A DNA stretch of 64,000 nt from an uncultured Candidatus Melainabacteria bacterium (GCA_947090755.1 CAMUPF010000003.1:39524-103523); one strand, 5' to 3'; counted from the stretch's first letter, positions 8,209-17,515 are shown. Program-made: numbers and translations. The notes: generated from the sequence alone by a model not told the origin.

Positions 8209-8395
8209 GTCCGAGAAAGACTCGCGATAAGGAACGTGTCGTGAATGAGTTGCGGAGCAACTCCCGCTCACGCAAGCGAGTCTTTTGAGTGGCGTATTAG
8301 ACAGCACTCTGCCGAACAAACGATTGAGTATCGTTTGTGAGAGGTACGCGGGTTGGCCTGCGTGAGCAGGACAAGCAGGCGACGGAGAACTGCTT
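8209..8395 (+). repeat. Dispersed structured element, full copy 1
   Basis: This stretch shares long blocks with 41130-41282: TGTCCGAGAAA, CTCGCGATAAGGAACGTG, GAGTGGCGT, TTAGACAGCACTCTGCCGAA, GAGAGGTACGCGG and GGAGAA.TGCTTTTA. It holds four inverted repeats: AAGACTCGC/GCGAGTCTT (8217-8225 with 8276-8284), GAGTTGC/GCAACTC (8247-8253 with 8257-8263, an insertion relative to copy 2), ACAAACGAT/ATCGTTTGT (8316-8324 with 8330-8338) and CCTGC/GCAGG (8357-8361 with 8366-8370). The arms differ from copy 2 but stay paired, which points to selection on RNA or DNA structure. It lies between a terminated gene and a convergent gene, so it is not a leader of a neighbouring CDS here. Confidence 0.8.
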
Positions 8396-8419
8396 TTAAG
8401 TGTCTGGGCAAATCTCGCA

Positions 8420-8450
8420 AATAAAAGCCTGTGAAGTTTTTTCACAGGCT
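8420..8450 (-). terminator. Rho-independent terminator for the small-gene pair
   Basis: Read on the minus strand: AGCCTGTGAA, 5-nt loop, TTCACAGGCT, then TTTATTT. It closes the transcript of the two small genes at 8479-8937. Confidence 0.8.
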
Positions 8451-8478
8451 AGTACCAAGTCTGGTATCCACTTTTTAC

Positions 8479-8688
8479 TTATTTTGAAAATCCCTCTTGA
8501 TGAAATCTCATCATATTTGCAAGATGCCATTGTTTTTCTTTGACTTCTTGAATATAATCTTTGATTTCTTCAAGTTCTGACAACAGGGTTGCCATGTCTT
8601 TATTCTGTCTGACGTATGGAACCTCATTTTCGGTTTCCTGCCACGCTGGTGAGAAACAAAGATTTTCAAATAATTCCTTTTCGTTCAC
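8479..8688 (-). CDS. Small hypothetical protein, 69 aa
   Basis: Starts with GTG preceded by a strong AGGAGG 5 nt away. The product is acidic and then helical, with a heptad-like stretch (LSELEEIKDYIQEVKEKQWHLA, about residues 35-56) that could form a short coiled coil. No membrane segment or signal is present. It follows the 71-aa gene by 33 nt and shares its terminator, so both are probably expressed together. Family unknown. Confidence 0.6.
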   Translation of the reverse strand: MNEKELFENLCFSPAWQETENEVPYVRQNKDMATLLSELEEIKDYIQEVKEKQWHLANMMRFHQEGFSK

Positions 8689-8721
8689 ATTTACCTCCTT
8701 AGAGTTTAGGCAAAACTGCTT

Positions 8722-8937
8722 TTAATCAAACTTCTTTTCTGAAATGAATGCGTGGAACATATCCACTAAATCGAATTTGCCATATTTAAAAGCAACAGGT
8801 GCTTTAGTGTAGGCTTCGTTGTCCAGATCCTGAATAGCTTTAACCTCTCTGTAGGTGCTGGAATCAAAATCGAAACTTGTCATTTCCCCGTAATCTAACA
8901 TCAAATCTTCCATGTTTAAAACTTTTTTGTCTGTCAT
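8722..8937 (-). CDS. Small hypothetical acidic protein, 71 aa
   Basis: The ATG at 8937 is preferred, with AGGAG 8 nt upstream; the GTG at 8946 overlaps that site. The product is acidic (MTDKKVLNMEDLML.., many Asp and Glu) with a hydrophobic C-terminal segment (FDLVDMFHAFISEKKF). It looks like a small cytosolic protein, perhaps a regulator or anti-factor, but no family is recognised. It is first in a two-gene unit with the 69-aa gene. Confidence 0.6.
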   Translation of the reverse strand: MTDKKVLNMEDLMLDYGEMTSFDFDSSTYREVKAIQDLDNEAYTKAPVAFKYGKFDLVDMFHAFISEKKFD

Positions 8938-8946
8938 TTCTAACAC

Positions 8947-9402
8947 TCCTTATTTACCTGAATTAAGAGTCGGCGTTGTTGTCAGAAAACTTTAGAGAAA
9001 TTTGTATAGTTGTTACAAAGTTTTACATATAACCATGCCCTTTGCGGCGGCGGAGTTCCATGCAAAACGGGCTTATGTCAATCAAAAAAGGCTCTATTAT
9101 TTACGTTAATTCATTAAGTTTGCTTCATTAAAATTGTAAATTTTATTTTTGTTCTTTAATTTCTAGGGGCATGGTCAATTGTAACAAATTTCGCAGTTTT
9201 TGTTACTTGATAACTTTATGTATTGGATTTAGATTAAGAACATCAGGAAGAGGACAAAAGATTTCGGAAAGAACGAGGTGATGGCGAAGTAAAAACTTGG
9301 GAGTGAACGGGCAGGAGATAGTTCGGGAAAAGTTGAAACAAGTTTATAAAAAAGATTTGTATTTAGGTGAAAAACAATTGATTAGGGATTTTTTTTATTA
9401 GG
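8947..9402. other. Non-coding gap of about 455 nt with a possible structured RNA
   Basis: No credible ORF. ACCATGCCC (about 9032-9040) pairs with GGGCATGGT (about 9168-9176), which would close a ~145-nt domain. On the minus strand a TACAAT box lies just outside this pair. An inner pairing TTTAC/GTAAA is possible. Three copies of a TTGTTACAA-like motif (9010, 9179, 9197) occur. The last ~150 nt before anmK are purine-rich and unexplained. A minus-strand RNA is possible but unproven. Confidence 0.3.
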
Positions 9403-10527
9403 ATGTGTGAGTTAGAAGCGAAAAAGATTATAGGATTGATGTCCGGAACGTCATGTGACAGTATTGACGCGGGTTTATGTGTTGTTAAGCCGGATTTAAG
9501 TTGTGAATTGATTGCGGGAATAAATTATAAGTATCCAGTGCATATTAGAGAAAAGATTTTTCAAATGTTCAGGGGTGAAAGTTCTATAAAAGATATTTGC
9601 CAGATGAACTTTGCAATAGGGGAGTGTTTTGCGAATGCTTGCGATGTGTTAATTTCAGAGCACGGGAAGCCTGATTTGATTGCAAGCCACGGTCAGACTG
9701 TGTTTCACAGCCCAAAAGAGGAGAAGTTAGACGGCGTATCGTTGAAAAGTACGCTGCAAATTGGGGAGAGTTCTGTTATTGCTGAAAAAACAGGCTGTAT
9801 GGTTGTATCGAATTTTAGAGAGGCTGATATTGCGGCAGGCGGCGAGGGAGCGCCGCTTGTTTGCTTTGCGGATGAAAAGTGGTTTAAGCCTTTGAGGAAA
9901 AATGTTCTGGTGCAAAATATCGGCGGAATCTCTAACGTTACAGTTGTGACGCGTGAGAATAGTACGTTCGGGTTTGATACGGGGCTTGGAAATATTATGA
10001 TTGATTACTGTATGAATAAGTTTTTCAATAAGCCCTATGATGAGGATGGCAAGATTGCGCATGAAGGTATAATTGATGACGGCTGGTTAAACCTTCTATT
10101 GCAGGATGATTATTATTTCAAAGAACCGCCAAAGACCACGGGCAGAGAGTATTTTTCAAACTTTTATATAGAAAATGCGCTTAAATACGCGCCTTCTGAC
10201 AAAAAAGATATTATTGCGACGGCAACTGCACTTACTGCACGAACGATTGTTGACGCTTATGAGCGGTTTATTTTCCCGAGTATGTCGATTGATGAAGTAA
10301 TCATTGGCGGCGGCGGGGCTTATAACCCTGAGTTAATGCGTTTAATAAGGAAATATTTGCCGCCTGAAATTACGCTGAAAACCCATGAGGATTACAAGAT
10401 TTCGAATAATTTCAAGGAAGTTATGGCATTTGCGCTTCTGGGATATTGTAAATATTACGGAATCCCTTCCAATCTTCCGGAATGCACGGGCGCTAAAAAG
10501 AGAGTTGTCCTTGGAAAAATAAGTTAA
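9403..10527 (+). CDS. anmK: Anhydro-N-acetylmuramic acid kinase
   Basis: 374 residues, the normal length for AnmK, which phosphorylates and opens 1,6-anhydro-MurNAc to MurNAc-6-P during peptidoglycan recycling in the cytosol. The N-terminal phosphate-binding motif GLMSGTSCDSID is present (family consensus GTSxDGxD, so Gly is replaced by Ser here). ASHGQTVFH, VQNIGGISN and FDTGLGN follow in the usual order. The C-terminal IIGGGGAYNPELM is the adenosine-site motif of the ASKHA superfamily. No partner recycling gene (murQ, nagZ) is seen next to it. The Shine-Dalgarno site is weak (AGGGA about 13 nt upstream). Confidence 0.93.
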   Translation: MCELEAKKIIGLMSGTSCDSIDAGLCVVKPDLSCELIAGINYKYPVHIREKIFQMFRGESSIKDICQMNFAIGECFANACDVLISEHGKPDLIASHGQTVFHSPKEEKLDGVSLKSTLQIGESSVIAEKTGCMVVSNFREADIAAGGEGAPLVCFADEKWFKPLRKNVLVQNIGGISNVTVVTRENSTFGFDTGLGNIMIDYCMNKFFNKPYDEDGKIAHEGIIDDGWLNLLLQDDYYFKEPPKTTGREYFSNFYIENALKYAPSDKKDIIATATALTARTIVDAYERFIFPSMSIDEVIIGGGGAYNPELMRLIRKYLPPEITLKTHEDYKISNNFKEVMAFALLGYCKYYGIPSNLPECTGAKKRVVLGKIS

Positions 10528-10621
10528 TATTAATAATTGTAACGAATATAAAAAACGCTGAAATCCGTTGATTTCAAAACTCTTTATATATTAGAGAGCA
10601 AATTAACGGAGAGCTTATACG

Positions 10622-12475
10622 ATGAGTATGTTCAGCGTGGATATTAATTCGGCAAACGGCGCGAATTATATACGTCCTAAGAAAGGCGCAGGTCAAAAAA
10701 CTGCGGCGCCTAAAGCTCCTGTTGATATGACCAAAGACGGTTCTGTTTTCAACGATCCTAACATTTTTTCAGCACAGCCGACAAAAACATCTGCCTCAAT
10801 AACAACTTTAAGACGTCAGCCGCAACAAGGTACCCAAAGAGGCGGTAACAGTATTTTTAACGGTCAGATGAATTTTATTTCCGGTGGAAATAACGGCACC
10901 GGTTCATCCACCGGTGTAAACTCACTCACTGCGGGTCTTGACCCGTCAATTATGGGCGGTAAGGATGGCGCGGGTGAAGATGATTTGGGCATTGGCCGTG
11001 ACGCCGGTGCGGGCAGAGCTGCTGCAAAAGAACTAAAATCACAAACTTCTGACCTTAAATCAGGTATTAATGATATTGAAAGTCAGGGTGATGACGCACA
11101 GGCTCTTGGCAAAAAAGGTAAGAAATTACAGGCGTCAATCAGAAAAACTGATGAAAAATTTAAAGAAAAAGAAGCAAAACAACAGGCTGAATTTAAAAAA
11201 TTAGAGGATGAACGCCGTGCTGTAATGCAGGAAATGGATGATGCAAACAAATCTATTGAACAATATACTTCTGAATTAAACTCCGAACTCGAATCTGACT
11301 CTAAAAACTTTGAAAGAATCGCTACTTTAAGAAGCGCAATCCGTGAAAAAAGCTCTACTATTACAATCGGACAATCAAAAATTAACGTTATAGGCCGCTC
11401 TTCCAAAACGTTAGTAAACGAAATGTCCAGAACTTCAAAGGCTTATATTAAAACAAATAAAGCCCATCAGAAAGATTTAGACAAGAATCAGACAAAACTT
11501 GAGAAAACACTTGAAGTTGCCAATGATATTGAAGGAATTTCACAAATAGTTGAAACAACCGGTGCAATAGTTGAAAATCTGGGCCGTGTATTTAAGGCTT
11601 GTGCGGGAATTCCGTTTGTAGGCGCCGCACTGGCCGCAGCCGGAACAGTAATGGAACCTATCGGTGCTACAGGTAAAGCTGTTGGTCAATGGGGTAAAAC
11701 CGCCGCTCAGGTTACAAAAGGTATTGCATACGCTGCAAGCGGTAATATTCAAGCAGCGTTTATGTCAGCAGCGACCGCACTTCAATCAGGTACTCAGGCT
11801 TTATCTTCTTCAAAACAAGCAATAAATGGTTTCAAAAATCTTGGCAGTGAACTTGATGCGGTTAAAGAACAGGCGAATGCGGCAAAATCTAAAGGAAAAG
11901 AAGCCGTAGATAAGGCTGATAATACGCAGGGTTCTGCAGAATCCGGAAAGGCCGAAGGCACTGACGGAACGAAAAAACCTGAAGGTACAGAAAGCACCGG
12001 CGAAACTACAGGTACCGGCGATACAAAAGCTCCTGAAGGCACAGATGGTACATCCGCAACAGATGGTACAAAAGAAGCCACCGGAGTTGAAAAAACAGAG
12101 GGTGCCGAAGGCGCTAAAGACACAGAAGGTACTAAGGGTACTGACAAAACTAAAGATACAGGCAAAACCGATACTGACAAAAAGACTAAAACTAAATCTG
12201 AGAAGAACGCCGAAGCTAAAGCTCAAAAGAAAACCGAATCAAAAGTTAAATCAAAAATTAAACAAATTCTATCCAAAGACGGCATGGCGATGGTTGGTCA
12301 AGCTTTGACACTGGCCGGTTCTATTTGTGCGATGACACAATCAAATAAAGCAGAAGGCCATGCTCACAACCATACTGATTTCCAAGTTTCAGCGCGTGCA
12401 CAAAAAATTGTTGCTCAAACAATGAAAAAAATGGGTTACACACAACCCGGCATGTTTAAAGTAAGAACAAGATAA
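10622..12475 (+). CDS. Large low-complexity protein with coiled coil and Ala/Gly helix region
   Basis: 617 residues, no signal peptide. Layout: a Gly/Asn/Thr-rich N-terminus (1-130), a long charged coiled coil (about 135-300, rich in Lys, Glu and Gln), an Ala/Gly-rich hydrophobic region (about 315-400) that could insert into or associate with membranes, then a tandem low-complexity block (about 435-525) of GTDGT, EGTES and KTDT units, a Lys-rich stretch and a conserved-looking tail with HAHNH. The order of coiled coil plus hydrophobic Ala/Gly region recalls secreted translocator-like proteins, but I do not recognise a family. It abuts holB, the two stops being directly adjacent with no spacer. 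Confidence 0.7.
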   Translation: MSMFSVDINSANGANYIRPKKGAGQKTAAPKAPVDMTKDGSVFNDPNIFSAQPTKTSASITTLRRQPQQGTQRGGNSIFNGQMNFISGGNNGTGSSTGVNSLTAGLDPSIMGGKDGAGEDDLGIGRDAGAGRAAAKELKSQTSDLKSGINDIESQGDDAQALGKKGKKLQASIRKTDEKFKEKEAKQQAEFKKLEDERRAVMQEMDDANKSIEQYTSELNSELESDSKNFERIATLRSAIREKSSTITIGQSKINVIGRSSKTLVNEMSRTSKAYIKTNKAHQKDLDKNQTKLEKTLEVANDIEGISQIVETTGAIVENLGRVFKACAGIPFVGAALAAAGTVMEPIGATGKAVGQWGKTAAQVTKGIAYAASGNIQAAFMSAATALQSGTQALSSSKQAINGFKNLGSELDAVKEQANAAKSKGKEAVDKADNTQGSAESGKAEGTDGTKKPEGTESTGETTGTGDTKAPEGTDGTSATDGTKEATGVEKTEGAEGAKDTEGTKGTDKTKDTGKTDTDKKTKTKSEKNAEAKAQKKTESKVKSKIKQILSKDGMAMVGQALTLAGSICAMTQSNKAEGHAHNHTDFQVSARAQKIVAQTMKKMGYTQPGMFKVRTR

Positions 12476-13330
12476 TTAGACTTCAAACAATGCGAAGGCA
12501 AGGTTTTCTATAACGCCTGCCGTCTGAATTCCCAGTAAATCCTGTTTTTTAGCCAGTGCTGTGGCTTTAAGGTCATTAAGAAGTTTTTGGCGTAACTGTG
12601 CGTTATCGTAATTACTTTTTAATAATGAATTAAGATAGTTTTCAACTTGATTAATCGTCGGGGTGAATCCGTTTTCTTTTATAATATTTAAAAGTTCATC
12701 TTTCAAATCCCATACTTCATTTTTGTCGCGCGACATATAACCCTGCATTACGCCTGAAACGAGGCTAATGTCACGTGTTTCTTCGGATTGTGCCGGCACA
12801 AAGAAGCATTGTGAGCGCGAAACAATTGTTGAAATCATATCGGTTTTGTCTTTTGTAAGGAAAATAAAGGTCGTATTTGACGGCGGTTCTTCGAAAGTTT
12901 TAAGTAATGAATTTGCCGCTTCTTCCTGAAATACGCGGTAATTTATTCCCTGAATATTCCCGTCATCATCCCTGTCGCAGAAGATTATTACGCGGTGGTA
13001 GTCAGACGTAACCATAAGGTCTTTTTTGATTTCCTGTGTCTGGCGCACGGATATAACCGTCTTGGTTTTGTCGTCTGCCGGTTTGTAATCAACGCGTGAA
13101 ACAGTTCTGACCGCGGGGTGTTTGTTTTCTCTGAGCCAGCGGCAGTTAAGACATTCGCAGTTTTGAGCGCCGCCTTCTTTACAGTTTAAAAGCCTTGCAA
13201 CTTCAAGCGCAAGTTCATATTGTACAGTTGCGTCGCTTCCGAAAAACAGTATACAATGCGAGATTTTAGAAACATTTTCACTGCTGAAATAGTTCATCAA
13301 AAAAGGGTATCTATCGTACAAAGAAGGCAT
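12476..13330 (-). CDS. holB: DNA polymerase III delta' subunit
   Basis: 284 residues. Delta' is the clamp-loader subunit that helps load the beta sliding clamp. Evidence: an N-terminal AAA+ fold with a degenerate P-loop (FFGSDATVQYELA, no GKT, as expected for delta'), a four-Cys zinc module (LNCKEGG..CECLNC), the ISVRQTQEI helix, the hallmark AANSLLKTFEEPP and the SRC-like motif VSRSQCF. It overlaps the upstream holA by 20 nt, with an AGAGG-type ribosome site inside holA, so the two are translationally coupled. The C-terminal oligomerisation domain is short. Confidence 0.88.
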   Translation of the reverse strand: MPSLYDRYPFLMNYFSSENVSKISHCILFFGSDATVQYELALEVARLLNCKEGGAQNCECLNCRWLRENKHPAVRTVSRVDYKPADDKTKTVISVRQTQEIKKDLMVTSDYHRVIIFCDRDDDGNIQGINYRVFQEEAANSLLKTFEEPPSNTTFIFLTKDKTDMISTIVSRSQCFFVPAQSEETRDISLVSGVMQGYMSRDKNEVWDLKDELLNIIKENGFTPTINQVENYLNSLLKSNYDNAQLRQKLLNDLKATALAKKQDLLGIQTAGVIENLAFALFEV

Positions 13331-14261
13331 CTGCCACCTCTCTTTCAGGGTCTAAGGACTGCCCGCTTTTGATACGGTATTCGCAGGTCGTGAGATTTTT
13401 TTTGAGTGATACAAGGTCGCGAAGTGCCGTGTTTTTCATTTTTTGAAGCGTTAATTTTATCACATATTCGTTCATTCCGGTTAGGCGGGTGAGTTCAAAC
13501 GGGCTTAGTTTTGATTTTGCTTTGAGTGTAACCCATTTTCTAACCATTGTTTGAAGCGTTGCAAGAATTTTTATCGGATGGTCTTTGTCTAAAAGTTTTT
13601 TGTATTCAAGGAGCGCCGTGTCGTATTGCATTTGCAATAACGCGTCAGAAAGCGCGAATAAATCCTCATTATTTGTACAAATTTCTTTGACATCTTTTTC
13701 GTCGGCGGTGTCTTTCGGGTAGACAGAAATCGCCAGTTTTTGGATTTCCGAATCCAGTTGCCGCAGGTTGTTTCCAATCATTGAAATCAATGTTTGAACG
13801 GCCGCGGGGGTGAGGTTTAACTTATAACCTTTTGCCTGCTTTGAAATCCACGCGGATAATTCCGGTTTGTAGGTCGGAATTGTCGGGAATTCTTTTGAAT
13901 TTTGCTTAACAAGAAGTTTAAAAAGTTTTCTGCGCGAGTCGAGTTTTTTGCCCTCGTCACGTGGGATTTTCGCGGTGAAAACAATATCTAAATTATCATT
14001 ATTATCCTCGAGCGCCTCTGTAATCTGTTTAATCTCTTTGTCTTCAAAGGTTTCCGAAAAATATTTAACACAGTCTATAACAATCAACATTTTGCCAAAC
14101 ATCATGGGTTGGCTTCTTAAAATTGAAATTAAATCCGGAAATTTCGGGTGGTCATAGGTTTTAAAACTCATCTCAAGAAAGTTCGGGTCGAGTTCTTTTT
14201 TAAGATTTTCGACCTCCAAATCTATATTAAAATCTTCATCTCCATAGAAAAAATAAATCAT
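13311..14261 (-). CDS. holA: DNA polymerase III delta subunit
   Basis: 316 residues. Delta binds and opens the beta clamp. The N-terminus MIYFFYGDEDFNI matches the YxxxGxE/D start of the family, MFGKMLIVIDCVKYF follows, and the C-terminal helical domain has the KILATLQTMVRKW and AxDxxx features. A lysine-rich middle (GKKLDSRRKLFKLL) corresponds to the DNA-side helices. It sits directly upstream of holB with a 20-nt overlap. holA and holB are usually unlinked in Proteobacteria, so this coupling is a convenient local clamp-loader unit. Confidence 0.87.
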   Translation of the reverse strand: MIYFFYGDEDFNIDLEVENLKKELDPNFLEMSFKTYDHPKFPDLISILRSQPMMFGKMLIVIDCVKYFSETFEDKEIKQITEALEDNNDNLDIVFTAKIPRDEGKKLDSRRKLFKLLVKQNSKEFPTIPTYKPELSAWISKQAKGYKLNLTPAAVQTLISMIGNNLRQLDSEIQKLAISVYPKDTADEKDVKEICTNNEDLFALSDALLQMQYDTALLEYKKLLDKDHPIKILATLQTMVRKWVTLKAKSKLSPFELTRLTGMNEYVIKLTLQKMKNTALRDLVSLKKNLTTCEYRIKSGQSLDPEREVADAFFVR

Positions 14262-14338
14262 ATCTGTAACATAATTTTAACAATTACATATCTAAAAGGC
14301 AAGTTTTTAATTGTTTGTTTTTTATGCATTTAATCATT

Positions 14339-15526
14339 ATGATAAAACCTGTTTTAACATCAAAAATAGTAAATGCTCCCTGTAAGGGTGTGAAATTTAA
14401 GGACATAACAGTTCCGCCGGAAAGTGTTACGTATAATCGTGTTCAGGGTAAAGGCCCGAAAGGCGAATATGATATTCATTCGTTTTTTGACGAAAACGGG
14501 ACGATATTGAAGATGGTGAGCCGTTATGTAAATGCTTTAAACGGTGAAGTCATAAAAGTTCGTAGATGGGCTGAAGAAACCTGCGACTATTTTGATACAG
14601 TGATTCGTAACGGTAAAGTTACTGAATATGTCAACAATATTGTGCTTGAGTCTGATAGTCCCGAAAAGTTTTTTATGCTAAAAGAAACGCTTTTCAGGGG
14701 CGGTGATGGTGTAAGAAATATTCATAAATTGAGTTTATTTGCCCCGAAGCAAAAACCCCGTCAAATTCTTTATGAAACAAAGTATGACGGTCGGGCGCCA
14801 AAGGTTATATATAAGAATACGCTTGGAACGCTTCCTGATGAGGGATTAGAATATTTGCCGTTGTTCGTTTCGGGCGGTTCCAACTCGCGTATTAAGCATG
14901 TCGCGAAGGCACAGGAAATAAAATATGGTCTTGAAGGCGTATTGCCGGAGTTTCAAATGCTACCGTTTGAGGATTTAAACCCTGAATTAGTTGGAGTAAA
15001 AGGCGTAATATTAGATAATTCTATCATAACCTCCGGCGTTACGAATAGTGATACCTGTCAGATTTCTTTTGTTGATGGCTTAACACAGGCAGAGGATATA
15101 ATTACCACAGTAACTCACGAATACGCTCATGCGGATGATTTTACACATGTATATAGATTAAGGCATATGGCCGCGCCTGTGCTTGACGGCAACATATTAA
15201 AAAATAAAGAGTGTCGTGAATTTAAAAATAAAGATCCGGAAGCGTTTGATTTGTATCGAAAAGCTTTGCGTACCGTGAAAAAATCACTGGCTAAAGGCCT
15301 TGTTACAAAACAAAATACGGATTCTGCCGAGTACTGGCGATATAAAAGATTGAGTAAATATGTATTAAATGATGAATTGTACGTGCGTGAAACCGACGCT
15401 AGTGAAGAGGCTTATAGAAATCATTTTGCAGAAATCAGGCCTACCAATGTTGCCAACAGGGAGCACGCAAAATACGTGTCCCTTGTTGATAGAATTTATG
15501 AAATTTTAGGCATAAGTAATACTTAG
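14339..15526 (+). CDS. Uncharacterised protein with HEYAH zinc-peptidase motif
   Basis: About 395 residues starting at MIKPVLTSKIVN; an earlier ATG at 14315 adds a weak hydrophobic extension and no better ribosome site. Near residue 260 the sequence TTVTHEYAHADDF carries the HExxH zinc-binding signature of metallopeptidases, with Glu-rich helices downstream that could provide the third ligand (for example DELYVRETDASEEAY). The N-terminal two thirds are beta-rich and unrecognised and contain a VKFKD motif near residue 19, similar to short N-terminal motifs in other proteins of this window. There is no signal peptide. Its stop overlaps the stop of the convergent ROK kinase by 4 nt. Peptidase activity is inference. 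Confidence 0.6.
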   Translation: MIKPVLTSKIVNAPCKGVKFKDITVPPESVTYNRVQGKGPKGEYDIHSFFDENGTILKMVSRYVNALNGEVIKVRRWAEETCDYFDTVIRNGKVTEYVNNIVLESDSPEKFFMLKETLFRGGDGVRNIHKLSLFAPKQKPRQILYETKYDGRAPKVIYKNTLGTLPDEGLEYLPLFVSGGSNSRIKHVAKAQEIKYGLEGVLPEFQMLPFEDLNPELVGVKGVILDNSIITSGVTNSDTCQISFVDGLTQAEDIITTVTHEYAHADDFTHVYRLRHMAAPVLDGNILKNKECREFKNKDPEAFDLYRKALRTVKKSLAKGLVTKQNTDSAEYWRYKRLSKYVLNDELYVRETDASEEAYRNHFAEIRPTNVANREHAKYVSLVDRIYEILGISNT

Positions 15527-16473
15527 TTTTCTATAAGCAGGCTGGCACCTATGACCCCTGCAGTGTTTCCGAGTTGCGCCGGAACTACTTCTACTGCTGC
15601 GCCTGCGATTTCCATTGCACGGTCTTTGATGGTGTTTCTGACAGGTTCAAGGAAAATTTCACCCGCGTCAGCGACGCCGCCGCCGATGATTACGCGCTCA
15701 GGGTTCAAAAGGTTAACTACGCTTGCAAGTCCGATTCCAAGATATTCGCCCATTGTTTTGAAGATTCTTTGTGCAACCTTGTCGCCTGCTTTTGCGGCTT
15801 CTGCAACAATGTATGCTGAAATTTCAGGGTTTGCGAGTTCTCTGTATTTTGTTGACTTGCCGCCCTTTATGTAATCTTCTGCCATTGCAACGATTGACGG
15901 AGCGGAAACGAACGCTTCCATACATCCTCTATCGCCGCAGCCGCACATCGGGCCGTCGTGCATTTGAAGCTTAATGTGGCCGATTTCGCCAGCCGCGTTG
16001 CTTGCGCCGCGTACAACTTTGCCGTTAATAATTAAGCCTGAGCCTACACCTGTTCCGACTGTTACGCAAACGAGGTTCTGACAGCCTTTACCGGCGCCTG
16101 CAAAATATTCGCCGAGTGCCGCACACCTTGCATCATTGTCGATTCGGGTCGGAATATGAAATTCCTCTTCCAACATTTGAGCGATAGGAACATTTACCCA
16201 CCCGGGAATGTTTGGAAGAAGTTTTACAACGCCGTTCTGACAGTCAACCTGACCGGGAAAGCCAAAACCTATGCCTTGAATTTCTTTTGTCTCGGTTTTT
16301 GTTTCTTTAAGCAGGTCGTAAATTGCCTGTTTAATATTGTTAACTGTGTATTCGTAACCCATTTCCGCGCGTGTCGGAACAGAGTTTGAATAAATTATCT
16401 GGCCCTCGTCTGTCACGAGTGCTATTTTAACGTTAGTACCGCCGACATCTATGCCGATTCTCTTTTTTGCCAT
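15523..16473 (-). CDS. ROK-family glucokinase
   Basis: About 316 residues from the ATG at 16473, which has GGGAG 7 nt upstream. Phosphorylates glucose (or a similar hexose) with ATP at the start of glycolysis. The N-terminal RIGIDVGGTNVKIAL is the phosphate-1 motif, NDARCAALGE holds the catalytic Asp, GTGVGSGLIING is the ROK core, and GHIKLQM..GPMCGCGDRGCMEAF has the His and three Cys of the ROK zinc site. AGVIGASLL is the C-terminal conserved end. The exact sugar cannot be read from sequence. It lies 46 nt downstream of the sigma factor gene. Confidence 0.9.
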   Translation of the reverse strand: MAKKRIGIDVGGTNVKIALVTDEGQIIYSNSVPTRAEMGYEYTVNNIKQAIYDLLKETKTETKEIQGIGFGFPGQVDCQNGVVKLLPNIPGWVNVPIAQMLEEEFHIPTRIDNDARCAALGEYFAGAGKGCQNLVCVTVGTGVGSGLIINGKVVRGASNAAGEIGHIKLQMHDGPMCGCGDRGCMEAFVSAPSIVAMAEDYIKGGKSTKYRELANPEISAYIVAEAAKAGDKVAQRIFKTMGEYLGIGLASVVNLLNPERVIIGGGVADAGEIFLEPVRNTIKDRAMEIAGAAVEVVPAQLGNTAGVIGASLLIEN

Positions 16474-16519
16474 ATTGTTCTCCCTCTTATTGAGAGCAAT
16501 TTTATGACAAAATCGAGTT

Positions 16520-17458
16520 TTATTCAAGCACTTCTTTGAGGTGTGAGAATTTTTTGTTTTCTCTGATTTTTTTTAGAGCAACATTTTCCAACTGACGAAT
16601 ACGTTCTTTTGAATATCCAAGACTTGCCCCGAGTTGTTCAAGAGTTTTGGTCGTTGTGTTGTCAATTCCGAAACGACAGCGGATAATTTCTTTTTCTTTA
16701 TCGTTAAGAATTGACATTAACTCGTTGATGTTTTTGCGTACGATTTTGTCGTTGGTTTGTTTTTCCGGTGATTTGTAGGTGGTGTCTTCAAGGTAATCCA
16801 TCACGTTTAAGTCGTCAGTCACCGGCGTTTCGAGGCTGATTGGCTCTTTAAGGATTGCGCGTTTGATTTGCAAAACCTTTTCAAGCGGCATGTCCATTGC
16901 GTCGGCGATTTCCTGTTCTGTCGGTTCAATGCCTGTTTTGATAAGAAGTTTCGACTTTGTTTTGTTGTATTTGCGAATCTTATCAATCATGTGTACCGGA
17001 ATACGGATGGATTTGGAGTTATTCGCAATCGCGCGCATAATTGTCTGGCGAATCCACCACGTTGCGTATGTCGAAAACTTGAAGTTCTTTGAGTAATCAA
17101 ATTTTTCCGCAGCCTTAATAAGGCCGAGCGAACCCTCCTGTACTAAATCCATAAACAGAATTCCCTGTCCGATAAATTTTTTAGCAATGCTAACAACAAG
17201 ACGCAGGTTGGCTTTAACAAGTTTTTTCTTGGCAAGTTCCGCTTTTAAACCGGTTTCCTCCTGAATCTGTCTTCCGAGTTCTTTTTCTTCGGCTGGCTTT
17301 AAAAGTTTAATTTTGCCGATACTTTTCAGGTACATTTGCAAAATATCTTCTTCGTGAGCAATACAACTAAATGTTTTTGGCTCATCTTCCATTTCTTCTA
17401 AATATTGCATATTTTCATCGTCAAAAGTGTGTAAATCATATTTCTTACAAAAATCCAT
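16520..17458 (-). CDS. Sigma-70 family factor (RpoD/group 2 type)
   Basis: 312 residues. Region 1.2 starts at [14 protein letters not shown] sequence ([16 protein letters not shown]), region 2 has the core-binding and -10-reading helix [18 protein letters not shown], region 3 follows, and region 4.2 ends with a helix-turn-helix containing [17 protein letters not shown]. Region 1.1 is absent, so it is a short sigma, either the principal factor of this lineage or a group 2 paralogue. The consensus-like -35/-10 boxes in the window match a sigma of this type. AGGAG precedes the start. It is immediately downstream of rnpB. Confidence 0.9.
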   Translation of the reverse strand: MDFCKKYDLHTFDDENMQYLEEMEDEPKTFSCIAHEEDILQMYLKSIGKIKLLKPAEEKELGRQIQEETGLKAELAKKKLVKANLRLVVSIAKKFIGQGILFMDLVQEGSLGLIKAAEKFDYSKNFKFSTYATWWIRQTIMRAIANNSKSIRIPVHMIDKIRKYNKTKSKLLIKTGIEPTEQEIADAMDMPLEKVLQIKRAILKEPISLETPVTDDLNVMDYLEDTTYKSPEKQTNDKIVRKNINELMSILNDKEKEIIRCRFGIDNTTTKTLEQLGASLGYSKERIRQLENVALKKIRENKKFSHLKEVLE

Positions 17459-17515
17459 ACTTCTCTCCTATTCTCTTCTTGTAAGTATGGACGTATAAAC
17501 AATGGTTTTGTTCCA

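Noticed and set aside
8047..8445. Minus-strand 132-aa reading frame sharing peptides with one at 41025-41258
   Set aside because: The shared peptides come from the dispersed structured element; neither frame has a ribosome site, and the arms change in a base-pairing, not codon-preserving, way.
11794..12226. Antisense frames rich in Ser/Val/Phe/Cys
   Set aside because: Shadows of the Thr/Gly/Glu tandem repeats in the 617-aa protein.
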